Of a DNA stretch of 7,597 nucleotides, positions 1-5,774 are shown piece by piece (the stretch's first letter is position 1; each line of letters opens with the position of its first letter). Source of the DNA: Streptomyces sp. NRRL WC-3549 (GTDB lineage Bacteria > Actinomycetota > Actinomycetes > Streptomycetales > Streptomycetaceae); contig NZ_KL585430.1 in assembly GCF_000721935.1 (NCBI RefSeq), positions 52,125 to 59,721 of the forward strand, written 5' to 3'. The translations under genes and the position numbers were made by a program. The notes below the pieces were generated by a model. That model saw nothing but the letters and a program-made list of their open reading frames with translations, had not been told where the DNA came from and did not search any database.

Positions 1-13
1 GCCGCGTGAAGCG

Positions 14-50
14 TGAAAGGGGGCGCCCTCTTGGAGGGCGCCCCCTTTCA
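14..50 (-). terminator. Perfect 17-bp hairpin terminator
   Basis: Arms 14-30 and 34-50 are perfectly complementary over 17 bp, with a 3-nt loop (TTG at 31-33). It lies 22 nt beyond the stop codon of the leftward lipoprotein gene, so it most likely ends that transcript. The G/C core is flanked by an A/T end within the stem (GAAAG / CTTTC), and there is no long T tract, which is common for streptomycete terminators. Because the stem is symmetrical it could also stop a rightward transcript entering from the left of the window. Confidence 0.85.
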
Positions 51-72
51 GTGGTACGTCTTCAGAGGCACG

Positions 73-699
73 TCACTCGGTGCCGGCCGCTTCGCCGGCC
101 CCGGCCCCGGTCCCGGCCCCCGGCTCCGTCGCCTCACCGGACGGCGTCCCGGAGGAGCTCTCCGACGCGGAGGGCTTCGGGGACGGGAGGGCGCTCGGGC
201 CGAAGGCCTTGAAGAAGTGTTCCGCCGGGACGACCGTGGCCCCCAGGGAGACCTCGCCGGTCTCGCTGAACGTGAAGGCGACGGCCTGTACGCCACCGGC
301 CTGAACGGCCTCGTGGCCGTTCTCGATCACGGCGGACGCGTTGCCCTTGCCGCCCAGGATGACGCGGCCACCGGCCGGGACCTCGATCGGGCCGTTGCCC
401 TTGGCGGGCGTCAGCTTCACCGGGGTGCTGCTGCCCGGGAGCGTCACGGACTCCAGGGTCTCCTTCTTCGTACCGTCGTTGAACAGCGTGGCGGCGACGA
501 CGGCCGGGCCCTCGGCGCCCTCGGGCTGCGTGATGACGTTGACGTTCTGGATCTTCAGCTGGTCGACGGCGGTCGCCGCGTTGTCCGGCCTGACCTGGAG
601 GGTCGGTGCGTCGTTGCCCGCAGCGCACGCGGACAGCGAGGCGATCGAGAACACGATGGCAGTGGCGGCGAGAGCGCCGTGTCGAAGGCTGCGGCTCAC
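73..699 (-). CDS. Secreted lipoprotein, DUF461/PCuAC-like
   Basis: A 208-residue predicted lipoprotein. Residues 1-25 form a lipoprotein signal peptide: basic start (R3, R6), hydrophobic core and lipobox L22-S-A-C25, so the mature protein should be lipid-anchored outside the membrane at C25. Residues about 30-170 look like a small beta-sandwich domain (alternating hydrophobic strands, NDG, PAGG and FTFSETGEV turns). They resemble actinobacterial lipoproteins annotated DUF461, a family related to PCu(A)C copper chaperones. The mature part has no methionine and only two histidines (in GHEAV and AEHFF), so the Met/His copper site of true PCuAC proteins is absent and copper binding is doubtful. 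The last 35 or so residues are a low-complexity S/P/G/A/E tail. The GTG start at 699 was chosen because it begins the signal peptide and has AAGGAG 11 nt upstream. Function is unknown. The lipoprotein call is firm; the family assignment is from memory. Confidence 0.85.
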   Translation of the reverse strand: MSRSLRHGALAATAIVFSIASLSACAAGNDAPTLQVRPDNAATAVDQLKIQNVNVITQPEGAEGPAVVAATLFNDGTKKETLESVTLPGSSTPVKLTPAKGNGPIEVPAGGRVILGGKGNASAVIENGHEAVQAGGVQAVAFTFSETGEVSLGATVVPAEHFFKAFGPSALPSPKPSASESSSGTPSGEATEPGAGTGAGAGEAAGTE

Positions 700-723
700 G
701 GCGGCGGCAACTCCTTGAACGAT

Positions 724-753
724 CGGACTGCGGACTTCGGACTCTGCGGACAG
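724..753. repeat. CGGACTN heptad repeats
   Basis: Three contiguous heptads CGGACTG, CGGACTT and CGGACTC (724-744) are followed, after TG, by CGGACAG (747-753). Read leftward they are repeated AGTCCG units lying between the candidate promoter and the ribosome binding site of the lipoprotein gene, so they would be in its 5' leader. They could be a binding site for a regulator or a chance tandem duplication. No known family is recognised. Confidence 0.6.
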
Positions 754-764
754 GAAGGCCGAGC

Positions 765-793
765 GGTGTAAAGCCGCCCTAAGTGTGTGTCAG
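765..793 (-). promoter_or_regulatory. Candidate promoter of the lipoprotein gene
   Basis: Reading leftward, CTGACA (793-788, five of six matches to TTGACA) is followed after 17 nt by TACACC (770-765), a weak -10. Transcription would begin near 758 and leave a leader of about 58 nt. The -35 is good, but the -10 lacks the final T, so this is only a candidate for a vegetative (HrdB-type) promoter. Confidence 0.4.
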
Positions 794-1031
794 CGGGCCC
801 AGGTTACCGAGCCGTCGTTCCGGGCCCGCACCCGACCCGCCCCTCTGCGTGATCTCTCGCGGCGGGTCCGCGGCCTCCGCCGCCCCGGGCCGGCCGAACG
901 GGCCGATTCGTGCCGTGTTCACATAACGTGCGTGATCGGAGCGTGATCTGTGACTGACCGATTTCTCGGTGGTGGCGCATTCCTTACGCATAATCGGCCC
1001 GGTGCTCGGCCGTTGATCAAATTCAATGGCC

Positions 1032-1080
1032 ACGGACACTAAGGTCCGTACGGGTGATCGATCTCCGAACGGAGTACGGA
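1032..1080 (+). other. Structured element with alternative hairpins
   Basis: Two mutually exclusive folds are visible. Fold A pairs ACGGAC (1032-1037) with GTCCGT (1044-1049). Fold B pairs TCCGTAC (1045-1051) with GTACGGA (1074-1080) and can stack on an inner CTCCG/CGGAG pair (1063-1074), sharing one base. Overlapping, exclusive stems are a layout seen in cis-regulatory RNA or small RNA, but no T tract or known family is recognised. It could equally be an operator on DNA. Confidence 0.35.
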
Positions 1081-1276
1081 AAGTTCACCATCCGGAACCC
1101 GACAAAACGGGATGTTCAGCCCCTTCTGAGTGACTTCCGGTCCGTGTGACGCACTCGTTTCGGTGGAGCCGCACGGCCGCTCCGACCTGCGAATATCGCC
1201 TCCGGAAGGCCCCGTGCAGCACGTCCGCGTTGTTGTTGTCAAGCCCCGAGATATGCCCTGACCTGCGAAAACGTCA

Positions 1277-1305
1277 TTCAGGAGAAGCGATTCTCGTGTT
1301 ACTCT
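1277..1305 (+). promoter_or_regulatory. Candidate carD promoter (extended -10)
   Basis: TACTCT at 1300-1305 fits TAnnnT and is preceded by TG one base before it (1297-1298), an extended -10. The weak -35 TTCAGG (1277-1282) is 17 nt upstream. Transcription would start near 1312, giving a leader of about 22 nt that contains the GGAAGGGG ribosome binding site at 1316-1323. Confidence 0.5.
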
Positions 1306-1333
1306 GGATAGCCACGGAAGGGGTACCTGTCAC

Positions 1334-1816
1334 ATGACGTTCAAGGTTGGCGACACCGTGGTCTATCCCCATCACGGGGCCGCGCTGATCGAGGCTATCG
1401 AAACTCGCCAGATCAAAGGCGTGGACAAGACCTACTTGGTGCTCAAGGTCGCCCAGGGCGACTTGACCGTTCGCGTACCGGCGGACAATGCGGAGTTCGT
1501 GGGTGTGCGCGACGTGGTCGGGCAGGACGGACTGGACCGGGTCTTCGAGGTGCTGCGCGCGCCGTACGCCGAAGAGCCGACGAACTGGTCCCGTCGCTAC
1601 AAGGCAAATCTCGAGAAGCTCGCCTCCGGCGATGTCATCAAGGTCGCCGAAGTGGTGCGTGACCTGTGGCGTCGCGAGCGCGAGCGCGGACTCTCCGCAG
1701 GTGAGAAGCGCATGCTCGCCAAGGCCCGCCAGATCCTGGTGAGCGAGCTCGCCCTCGCGGAGAACACCAACGAGGACAAGGCCGAGGCTCTGCTCGACGA
1801 GGTTCTCGCGTCCTGA
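1334..1816 (+). CDS. carD: CarD/CdnL RNA polymerase-binding regulator
   Basis: A 160-residue cytoplasmic global transcription regulator. In mycobacteria CarD binds the RNA polymerase beta subunit and stabilises the open complex, notably at rRNA promoters. Residues 1-60 are the Tudor-like RNA-polymerase interaction domain, starting [14 protein letters not shown]25 and R47, the positions important for polymerase contact in Mycobacterium tuberculosis CarD, are both present. Residues about 65-160 are the helical DNA-binding domain, with W85 in [14 protein letters not shown], the tryptophan that wedges into the upstream edge of the bubble. The ATG at 1334 has GGAAGGGG 10 nt upstream and matches the family's N terminus; length is normal. 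It lies upstream of ispD and ispF, as in mycobacteria, but here a 332-nt spacer with hairpins separates them. The codon mix (TTG, AAA, ATC/TCG with some A/T thirds) is slightly less GC-biased than in the genes to the right. Very confident. Confidence 0.98.
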   Translation: MTFKVGDTVVYPHHGAALIEAIETRQIKGVDKTYLVLKVAQGDLTVRVPADNAEFVGVRDVVGQDGLDRVFEVLRAPYAEEPTNWSRRYKANLEKLASGDVIKVAEVVRDLWRRERERGLSAGEKRMLAKARQILVSELALAENTNEDKAEALLDEVLAS

Positions 1817-1817
1817 A

Positions 1818-1832
1818 CCGGTGTCACACCGG
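1818..1832 (+). terminator. Short hairpin just after carD
   Basis: CCGGTG (1818-1823) pairs with CACCGG (1827-1832) around TCA, starting one base after the carD stop codon. The stem is only 6 bp and has no T tract, so it may attenuate transcription or protect the 3' end of the carD mRNA rather than terminate strongly. Confidence 0.35.
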
Positions 1833-2010
1833 CCCTGTGAATGTGCCGCGGTGCCCGCTGACCGACCGTCTTCCACGGTATGTCGCCGGGCACTGCGGCA
1901 CGTTCGGTTCCTGGGAACCCACCGGGTCCTGCGGAGCCGTCCCCGGGTGCCGTCCGGCCGTCGCCTCGGCCGGTTCCGATCCCGGCCGGTGCCCCGCCGC
2001 GAGGTGCCCG

Positions 2011-2037
2011 GACCGGGGTCACGGAAGGGTCCCGGTC
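2011..2037 (+). other. Stable hairpin in the ispD leader
   Basis: GACCGGG (2011-2017) pairs with CCCGGTC (2031-2037). The stem extends inward by two G-U pairs and a C-G pair to about 10 bp with a 7-nt loop (2021-2027). It is the strongest fold between carD and ispD and could act as an attenuator or terminator separating the two. It lacks a T tract. Confidence 0.4.
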
Positions 2038-2060
2038 GGGCCGAGGCGTCGAGCCCGGCT

Positions 2061-2093
2061 CTCCCCCAACCTACGGCCGGGGGCACCCCCAGG
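2061..2093 (+). repeat. Streptomyces-type C-tract/G-tract intergenic repeat
   Basis: Three runs are spaced as CCCCC (2063-2067), GGGGG (2079-2083) and CCCCC (2086-2090). The middle G run can pair with either C run. The first pairing encloses a smaller CC/GG stem with loop TAC. From memory, similar CTCCCCCAACC...GGGGG..CCCCCA stretches recur between genes in many Streptomyces genomes. This copy seems slightly decayed, because the inner AACC is not matched by GGTT. Function is unknown. Confidence 0.5.
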
Positions 2094-2148
2094 CCATACC
2101 CACGTCGGCCGGGAGGACAAACCTGCCGACGCTTCGGAGTGGAACGCG

Positions 2149-2913
2149 ATGTCATCGATGTCACCGACGCCCGAGAAGCCACGGGCTTCCCGCACCGCCG
2201 CGGTGATCCCCGCGGCCGGCCGCGGAGTGCGTCTCGGCCCCGGAACGCCCAAGGCGCTGCGCGCTCTCGGCGGTACCCCCATGCTGATCCACGCCGTGCG
2301 GGCGATGGCCGCGTCACGCGCCGTCGGCCTCGTCGTCGTGGTCGCCCCGCCGGACGGCGCGCCGGAGGTCAAGAACCTCGTCGACGCCCACGTCCTGCCC
2401 GAGCACACCGACTACCTCGTCGTACCGGGTGGCGCGACACGCCAGGAGTCCGTGCGGCTCGGCCTCGACGCGCTGCCCGAGGACGTCTCCGTCGTCCTCG
2501 TCCACGACGCGGCCCGGCCGCTGGTCCCCGTCGACACGGTGGAGGCGGTCATCGAGGCCGTACGGGGCGGGGCGCCCGCCGTCGTGCCCGCGCTGCCCCT
2601 CGCGGACACCGTCAAGGAGGTCGAACCCGGCGCGCCGGGCGATCCGGAGCCGGTCCTCGCCACCCCGGAGCGTTCCCGGCTGCGGGCCGTGCAGACCCCG
2701 CAGGGCTTCGACCGCGACACGCTGGTGCGGGCGCACGCCGAGGTCGCCGTCGACGGCGAGGGGGCGACGGACGACGCCGGCATGGTGGAGCGGCTCGGCT
2801 CACCCGTCGTCGTCGTACCGGGGCACGCGGAGGCGTTCAAGGTGACCCGGCCGCTGGACCTCGTCCTGGCCGAGGCGGTTCTCGCACGCAGGAGGGCGAA
2901 CGATGGATTCTGA
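2149..2913 (+). CDS. ispD: 2-C-methyl-D-erythritol 4-phosphate cytidylyltransferase
   Basis: IspD joins CTP and 2-C-methyl-D-erythritol 4-phosphate to give CDP-methylerythritol and pyrophosphate, the third step of the MEP isoprenoid pathway, in the cytoplasm. The 254-residue product has the nucleotidyltransferase fold. The CTP-binding loop is [10 protein letters not shown] (21-30), followed by P34-K35, with R28 and K35 as the expected catalytic basic residues. VHDAARP (118-124) includes D120. TPQGF lies at 183-187, TDDAG at 207-211, and K231 in FKVTRP corresponds to the conserved substrate-binding lysine. The ATG at 2149 was chosen over longer in-frame starts because GGAG sits 9 nt upstream (2136-2139) and the upstream translation is not protein-like. 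The ATG at 2158 is a weaker option. The end overlaps ispF by 11 nt, implying translational coupling. Confidence 0.97.
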   Translation: MSSMSPTPEKPRASRTAAVIPAAGRGVRLGPGTPKALRALGGTPMLIHAVRAMAASRAVGLVVVVAPPDGAPEVKNLVDAHVLPEHTDYLVVPGGATRQESVRLGLDALPEDVSVVLVHDAARPLVPVDTVEAVIEAVRGGAPAVVPALPLADTVKEVEPGAPGDPEPVLATPERSRLRAVQTPQGFDRDTLVRAHAEVAVDGEGATDDAGMVERLGSPVVVVPGHAEAFKVTRPLDLVLAEAVLARRRANDGF

Positions 2914-3412
2914 GACGGCGCGTCAGCCCGCGCCCGTGATCCCGCGGGTCGGGATCGGGACCGACATCCACGCCTTCGAGGAGGGCCGCGAGCTCTGGTG
3001 CGCGGGACTCCTCTGGGAGGGCGAGGGGCCCGGCCTGGCCGGCCACTCGGACGCCGACGTGGTCGCGCACGCCGCGTGCAACGCCCTGTTCTCGGCCGCC
3101 GGACTCGGTGACCTGGGGCAGCACTTCGGCACCGGCCGCCCCGAGTGGTCCGGGGCCTCCGGGGTGACCTTGCTCACCGAGGCGGCCCGCATCGTACGTG
3201 CCGAGGGCTTCGGCATCGGCAACGTCGCCGTCCAGGTCGTCGGGGCCCGCCCGAAGATCGGCAAGCGGCGCGAGGAGGCCCAGAAGGTGCTGTCGGAGGC
3301 CGTCGGCGCCCCCGTGTCGCTCTCCGCCGCCACCTCGGACGGTCTCGGCTTCACCGGCCGGGGCGAGGGCATCGCGGGCATCGCGACCGCCCTCGTGTAC
3401 CGCACCGGCTGA
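2903..3412 (+). CDS. ispF: 2-C-methyl-D-erythritol 2,4-cyclodiphosphate synthase
   Basis: IspF cyclises CDP-methylerythritol 2-phosphate to methylerythritol 2,4-cyclodiphosphate with release of CMP, the fifth MEP step. It is normally a homotrimer with zinc in the active site. The 169-residue protein shows the zinc ligands D21 and H23 (GIGTDIHAF) and H48 ([11 protein letters not shown]), the GLGDLGQHF stretch near 67-75, and the C-terminal signature [16 protein letters not shown] (about 146-161), which binds nucleotide. Residues 1-14 are a short non-conserved extension. GGAGGG (2891-2896) lies 6 nt before the ATG, inside the end of ispD, so the two are co-translated from one message. In many actinobacteria cysS follows; here the next gene is an acetyltransferase 125 nt away. 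Confidence 0.97.
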   Translation: MDSETARQPAPVIPRVGIGTDIHAFEEGRELWCAGLLWEGEGPGLAGHSDADVVAHAACNALFSAAGLGDLGQHFGTGRPEWSGASGVTLLTEAARIVRAEGFGIGNVAVQVVGARPKIGKRREEAQKVLSEAVGAPVSLSAATSDGLGFTGRGEGIAGIATALVYRTG

Positions 3413-3455
3413 CCCCTGGCCCACCCGCCCACGCCCACCCGCCCCACCCGTCACC
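3413..3455 (+). terminator. C-rich, G-poor tract after ispF (possible Rho site)
   Basis: Right after the ispF stop the top strand is strongly C-rich with few G and few T, built from repeated CCCACC, CCCGCC and CCCACG units. A C-over-G excess with little structure in the RNA is the hallmark of a Rho-utilisation site. No intrinsic hairpin terminator was found here, so Rho-dependent termination of the ispDF message is a reasonable inference. Confidence 0.35.
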
Positions 3456-3482
3456 TTGTTGCGCATCACTTGCACGTACGCT
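3456..3482 (+). promoter_or_regulatory. Weak candidate promoter for the acetyltransferase gene
   Basis: TACGCT (3477-3482) fits TAnnnT, and TTGTTG (3456-3461) is a partial -35 with a short 15-nt spacer. Transcription would start near 3489, about 50 nt before the coding region. The short spacer makes this tentative. Confidence 0.3.
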
Positions 3483-3537
3483 GAGAGGGCAGGTGTCCGC
3501 AGGTGAGCCGACCTGCGGCGGGCGAGAGCGAGGGTGA

Positions 3538-4188
3538 GTGTCAGTGGTGAGTGCGGCGGCCGGAGCGACGGTGACCGGGGTGCGGGGCGCGTCGCCCGCC
3601 GTGGCCCCCGCGTCCGGACGGCAGGATTACGTCCCCGCGTCCGGACGGCAGGAGTACGTCCTGAGCACCGCGACCGCCGAGGACGTGGGCGGTGCGCGGG
3701 CGGTGATGCTGGACACCGTCTACCACGACCTGCGCTCCGGCTACGTGCCCCGCTGGCACGCGGACATCATCGACCTCGAAGGCGCCTACCTGCGGCCGGA
3801 GCGCTGCACGCTCATGGTCGTGCGGTACGGCGACGAGGTCGTCGCGACCGGGGCCGTCCGTGACCGGGGCCCCCAGGCGCCCCCCAACCCCGCATGGATC
3901 GCCGCCCGCTTCCCGTCCGGCTCGACCGCGCAGCTGTGCCGGATCTACGTACGTCCGGAGCACCGCAGGCACGGGCTGGCCCGGCTGCTGGTGCGGGAGC
4001 TCGGGGCGTTCGCCGCGGGCGCGGGCGGCTACACCTCGCTGTACCTCCACACCGATCCGTCCGTGCCGGGCGCCGAGCCGTTCTGGCGGTCGATGGCGCA
4101 CGAGGTCTGTGACGAGCGGGAGCTGCCGGGGGGCGGGCAGGGCATCATCCACTTCGAACTGCCGATGCCCGCTCCGGTGCGGCCGTGA
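3538..4188 (+). CDS. GNAT-family N-acetyltransferase
   Basis: A 216-residue predicted cytoplasmic acetyltransferase using acetyl-CoA; the acceptor is unknown. The GNAT core runs from about residue 40 to 210. MVVRYGDEVVATGAVRD gives strands beta2-beta3, and LCRIYVRPEHRRHGLARLLV is motif A, in which R-R-H-G-L-A fits the Q/R-x-x-G-x-G/A pyrophosphate-binding loop. A later strand YTSLYLHTD and a helix with PFWRSMAHEV fit the C-terminal part of the fold. Residues 1-40 are variable and contain a near-perfect 9-residue tandem duplication (APASGRQDY / VPASGRQEY). The start is uncertain: GTG codons at 3538, 3544 and 3547 all follow the GAGGGTGA ribosome binding site (3530-3537), and spacing favours 3544 or 3547. 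It faces the same way as ispF and the transporter operon, but intergenic gaps on both sides suggest its own transcript. No role in metal handling can be read from it. Confidence 0.88.
   Translation: MSVVSAAAGATVTGVRGASPAVAPASGRQDYVPASGRQEYVLSTATAEDVGGARAVMLDTVYHDLRSGYVPRWHADIIDLEGAYLRPERCTLMVVRYGDEVVATGAVRDRGPQAPPNPAWIAARFPSGSTAQLCRIYVRPEHRRHGLARLLVRELGAFAAGAGGYTSLYLHTDPSVPGAEPFWRSMAHEVCDERELPGGGQGIIHFELPMPAPVRP
3604..3657 (+). repeat. 27-bp in-frame tandem duplication
   Basis: Units 3604-3630 and 3631-3657 are 27 bp each and identical at 25 positions. They encode residues 23-31 and 32-40 of the acetyltransferase. The unit is a multiple of three, so the frame is kept. The high identity, with two changes (at unit positions 2 and 24), suggests a recent duplication in a tolerant N-terminal segment. 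Confidence 0.9.
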
Positions 4189-4227
4189 CCGCCGCCGGCC
4201 GGACGCCGCGCACCCCCACCACTCAGA

Positions 4228-4242
4228 TGATAATCGTTTTCA
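4228..4242 (+). promoter_or_regulatory. Predicted Zur box (zinc-responsive operator)
   Basis: TGATAATCGTTTTCA is a 7-1-7 imperfect palindrome with five of seven arm pairs. The symmetry continues outward at 4227/4243 and 4225/4245. It closely resembles actinobacterial Zur sites of the form TGAxAATxxTTxTCA and differs from the DmdR/IdeR iron box (TTAGGTTAGSCTAACCTAA type). It is a strikingly AT-rich island in very GC-rich DNA, 15 nt upstream of the transporter start codon and directly next to the -10 hexamer. Bound zinc-Zur would block RNA polymerase, so the operon should switch on when zinc is scarce. Binding is inferred, not shown. Confidence 0.7.
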
Positions 4243-4244
4243 TA

Positions 4245-4250
4245 TAGGGT
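4245..4250 (+). promoter_or_regulatory. -10 hexamer, probably of a leaderless transcript
   Basis: TAGGGT fits the streptomycete -10 pattern TAnnnT. Only seven bases separate it from the ATG at 4258, so initiation would fall at or within a base of the A of the start codon. No good Shine-Dalgarno sequence is present in those bases, which fits a leaderless mRNA. No convincing -35 is seen, and the Zur box occupies the spacer. Confidence 0.5.
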
Positions 4251-4257
4251 CTCCGTC

Positions 4258-5769
4258 ATGCCTACGCTCCGAAGCCGCCGCCGCTCACCTCTGCCGGTGA
4301 TCGCCGCCGCCCTGCTCCTCCCTCTCGCCGCCTGCTCCTCCTCCGACGGCGACGAGGCGTCGGAGGGTGGGCGGCTGCGGGTCGTCATGGCCTTCCCGCC
4401 CGCCCAGGCCATGTCCCCGTACGGCGACGACGCGGTGACGCTCAGCCGGCTCGCCGTCGTCGAGGGCCTCACCACCCTCGACGAGAACGGCGCGCCGCAA
4501 CCCGCCCTCGCCACCTCCTGGAAGCGGGAGAACGACACCACCTGGACGTTCACCCTCCGCGACGCGGTCTTCCAGGACGGCGCGACGGTGGACGCCGAAG
4601 CCGTGGTCCGCTCCCTCACCGCCGCCGGCAAGGCGTCCCCGCTGCCCCGGGTGCTCTCCGACACCCGTCTGACCGCGACCGCCGAGGGCGCGGACACCGT
4701 ACGGATCGTCACCGCGCACGCCGACCCGCTCCTTCCGCAGCGGCTCGCCAACCCCTCGCTCACGATCCTGTCCGCCGGGGCCTACAAGGGCGGCAAGGTG
4801 GACCCCGCCGGGCACGCCACCGGGCCGTTCACCCTGACCGACGTCAAGGGCGCGGTCGCCGCCACCCTGGAGCGCAACGCGGACTACTGGGGCGGCAAGG
4901 CGAAGGCCCCGGGCGTCGACGTCACCTTCGTCGCCGACGGCACCGCCCGTGCCAACGCCCTGCGGACGAACGCCGTGGACGTGGCCGAGTACGTGCCGAT
5001 CTCCCAGGCGTCGCTGCTGGGCGACGGGTTCGTCCACGAGTTCCCCTCCGCCCGCACCAACGGGCTCTCGCTGAACACCGATCACGGAGTCTTCGCCGAC
5101 CCGGCCATGCGCGCCGCCGCCCGTGAGGCGATCGACTCCAAGGCCCTGGTCGACGGCGTCTACGAGGGCCGCGCCGACACCGCGCGGGGCCTGCTCGGCC
5201 CCGGCGTCCCCTGGGCCGCGAAGGACCGGACCGACCCCACGGGCCGGGCGGAGGCGGCCCCGAAGGACGAGGTCGCGAAGACGAAGCAGATCGTCCTCGC
5301 CACCTACACCAACCGGCCCGAACTCCCCGAGGTCGCGACGATCGTCCAGCAGCAGCTGACGAAGCGCGGATTCACCGTGAAGCAGGTCGTCCGGGACTAC
5401 GCCCAGCTGGAGGCCGACGCGCTGGCCGGGAAGTACGACGCGTTCATCCAGGCCCGCAACACCCTCCTGGACACCGCCGATCCCGTCTCCTACCTCGCCT
5501 CCGACTTCACCTGCGACGGCAGCTTCAACATCTCCCAGCTCTGCGACCCGCGCGTCGACGCCGCCGTGGCCGAGGCGGCCTCCCTGGCCGGCACCGAGGA
5601 GCGCCACCGGGCCGAGATGACCGCGGAGGCCGCCGTGCTCGGCGCCGACGCCCTCGTACCGCTCGTCCACGAACGGTTCGTCCAGGGCTACGACGGCGAC
5701 CGGGTCGAAGGCGTCGCGCTCGACCCGATGGAGCGCACCCTGATCACCGCCGACACCCGCGTCGGCTGA
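4258..5769 (+). CDS. ABC transporter substrate-binding lipoprotein (peptide/nickel/opine family)
   Basis: A 503-residue extracytoplasmic solute-binding protein of family 5 (SBP_bac_5; DppA/OppA/NikA/CntA type). Residues 1-26 are a lipoprotein signal: arginine-rich start, hydrophobic core, lipobox L23-A-A-C26. The family core is clear: VEGLTTLDENG (68-78), ALATSWKRENDTTWTFTLRD (83-102), FQDGATVDAEAVVRS (105-119) and LERNADYWGG near 205. R400-N401 in FIQARN and DTADPVSYL lie where ligand-contacting residues fall in this family. C419 and C429 could form a disulfide in the exported protein. It delivers substrate to the fused permease that starts 5 nt after its stop. The predicted Zur box upstream suggests a zinc-linked ligand, such as a zinc-metallophore complex; a nickel complex or a peptide remains possible. 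The ATG at 4258 gives a complete signal peptide and fits the leaderless promoter. Family certain, substrate unknown. Confidence 0.93.
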   Translation: MPTLRSRRRSPLPVIAAALLLPLAACSSSDGDEASEGGRLRVVMAFPPAQAMSPYGDDAVTLSRLAVVEGLTTLDENGAPQPALATSWKRENDTTWTFTLRDAVFQDGATVDAEAVVRSLTAAGKASPLPRVLSDTRLTATAEGADTVRIVTAHADPLLPQRLANPSLTILSAGAYKGGKVDPAGHATGPFTLTDVKGAVAATLERNADYWGGKAKAPGVDVTFVADGTARANALRTNAVDVAEYVPISQASLLGDGFVHEFPSARTNGLSLNTDHGVFADPAMRAAAREAIDSKALVDGVYEGRADTARGLLGPGVPWAAKDRTDPTGRAEAAPKDEVAKTKQIVLATYTNRPELPEVATIVQQQLTKRGFTVKQVVRDYAQLEADALAGKYDAFIQARNTLLDTADPVSYLASDFTCDGSFNISQLCDPRVDAAVAEAASLAGTEERHRAEMTAEAAVLGADALVPLVHERFVQGYDGDRVEGVALDPMERTLITADTRVG

Positions 5770-5774
5770 CCCGG

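Larger units (their letters stand above)
700..1333. other. Divergent intergenic region, lipoprotein / carD
   Basis: No convincing protein-coding frame was found in these 634 bases; the frames here show arginine-rich translations typical of non-coding GC-rich DNA. It holds the leftward promoter and heptad repeats near 724-793, 11-nt spaced repeats near 917-960 and a small hairpin ACCGA/TCGGT at 957-970. It also holds a CATAAT hexamer at 989-994, a structured element at 1032-1080 and the carD promoter near 1277-1305. The stretch 905-1100 is clearly richer in A and T than the neighbouring genes, as expected for regulatory DNA. Confidence 0.7.
1817..2148 (+). other. Non-coding carD-ispD spacer with hairpins
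   Basis: An open frame runs from 1837 into ispD, but residues before the ATG at 2149 are C/P/R/G-rich and unlike any IspD N terminus, so I treat 1817-2148 as untranslated. It contains the short hairpin after carD, a long hairpin at 2011-2037 and a C-tract/G-tract repeat at 2061-2093. No clear promoter for ispD is visible, so ispD may be read from carD or from an unrecognised promoter. Confidence 0.7.

Noticed and set aside
1..9. Possible last codons (GCC GCG TGA) of a converging rightward gene
   Set aside because: Only three codons are visible. The hairpin at 14-50 would suit a bidirectional terminator, but nothing else supports a gene here.
13..771. Long rightward open frame of 252 codons across the lipoprotein gene
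   Set aside because: It is antisense to a well-formed lipoprotein gene, crosses its terminator-side hairpin, and its R/G-rich translation looks like a shadow frame.
1837..2148. N-terminal extension of ispD by 104 residues
   Set aside because: The added translation is C/P/R/G-rich with no IspD similarity and runs through hairpins, whereas the ATG at 2149 has a good ribosome site and a normal IspD length.
1274..2317. Leftward 347-codon frame opposite carD and the spacer
   Set aside because: It is antisense to carD, with part of its translation mirroring the carD codon pattern, and has no recognisable domain.
4228..4242. Reading the operator as a DmdR/IdeR iron box or a Fur/Nur box
   Set aside because: It lacks the TTAGGTTAG half-site of iron boxes and the TTGCAA half-sites of Nur. 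The TGATAAT/TTTTCA arms fit Zur best.
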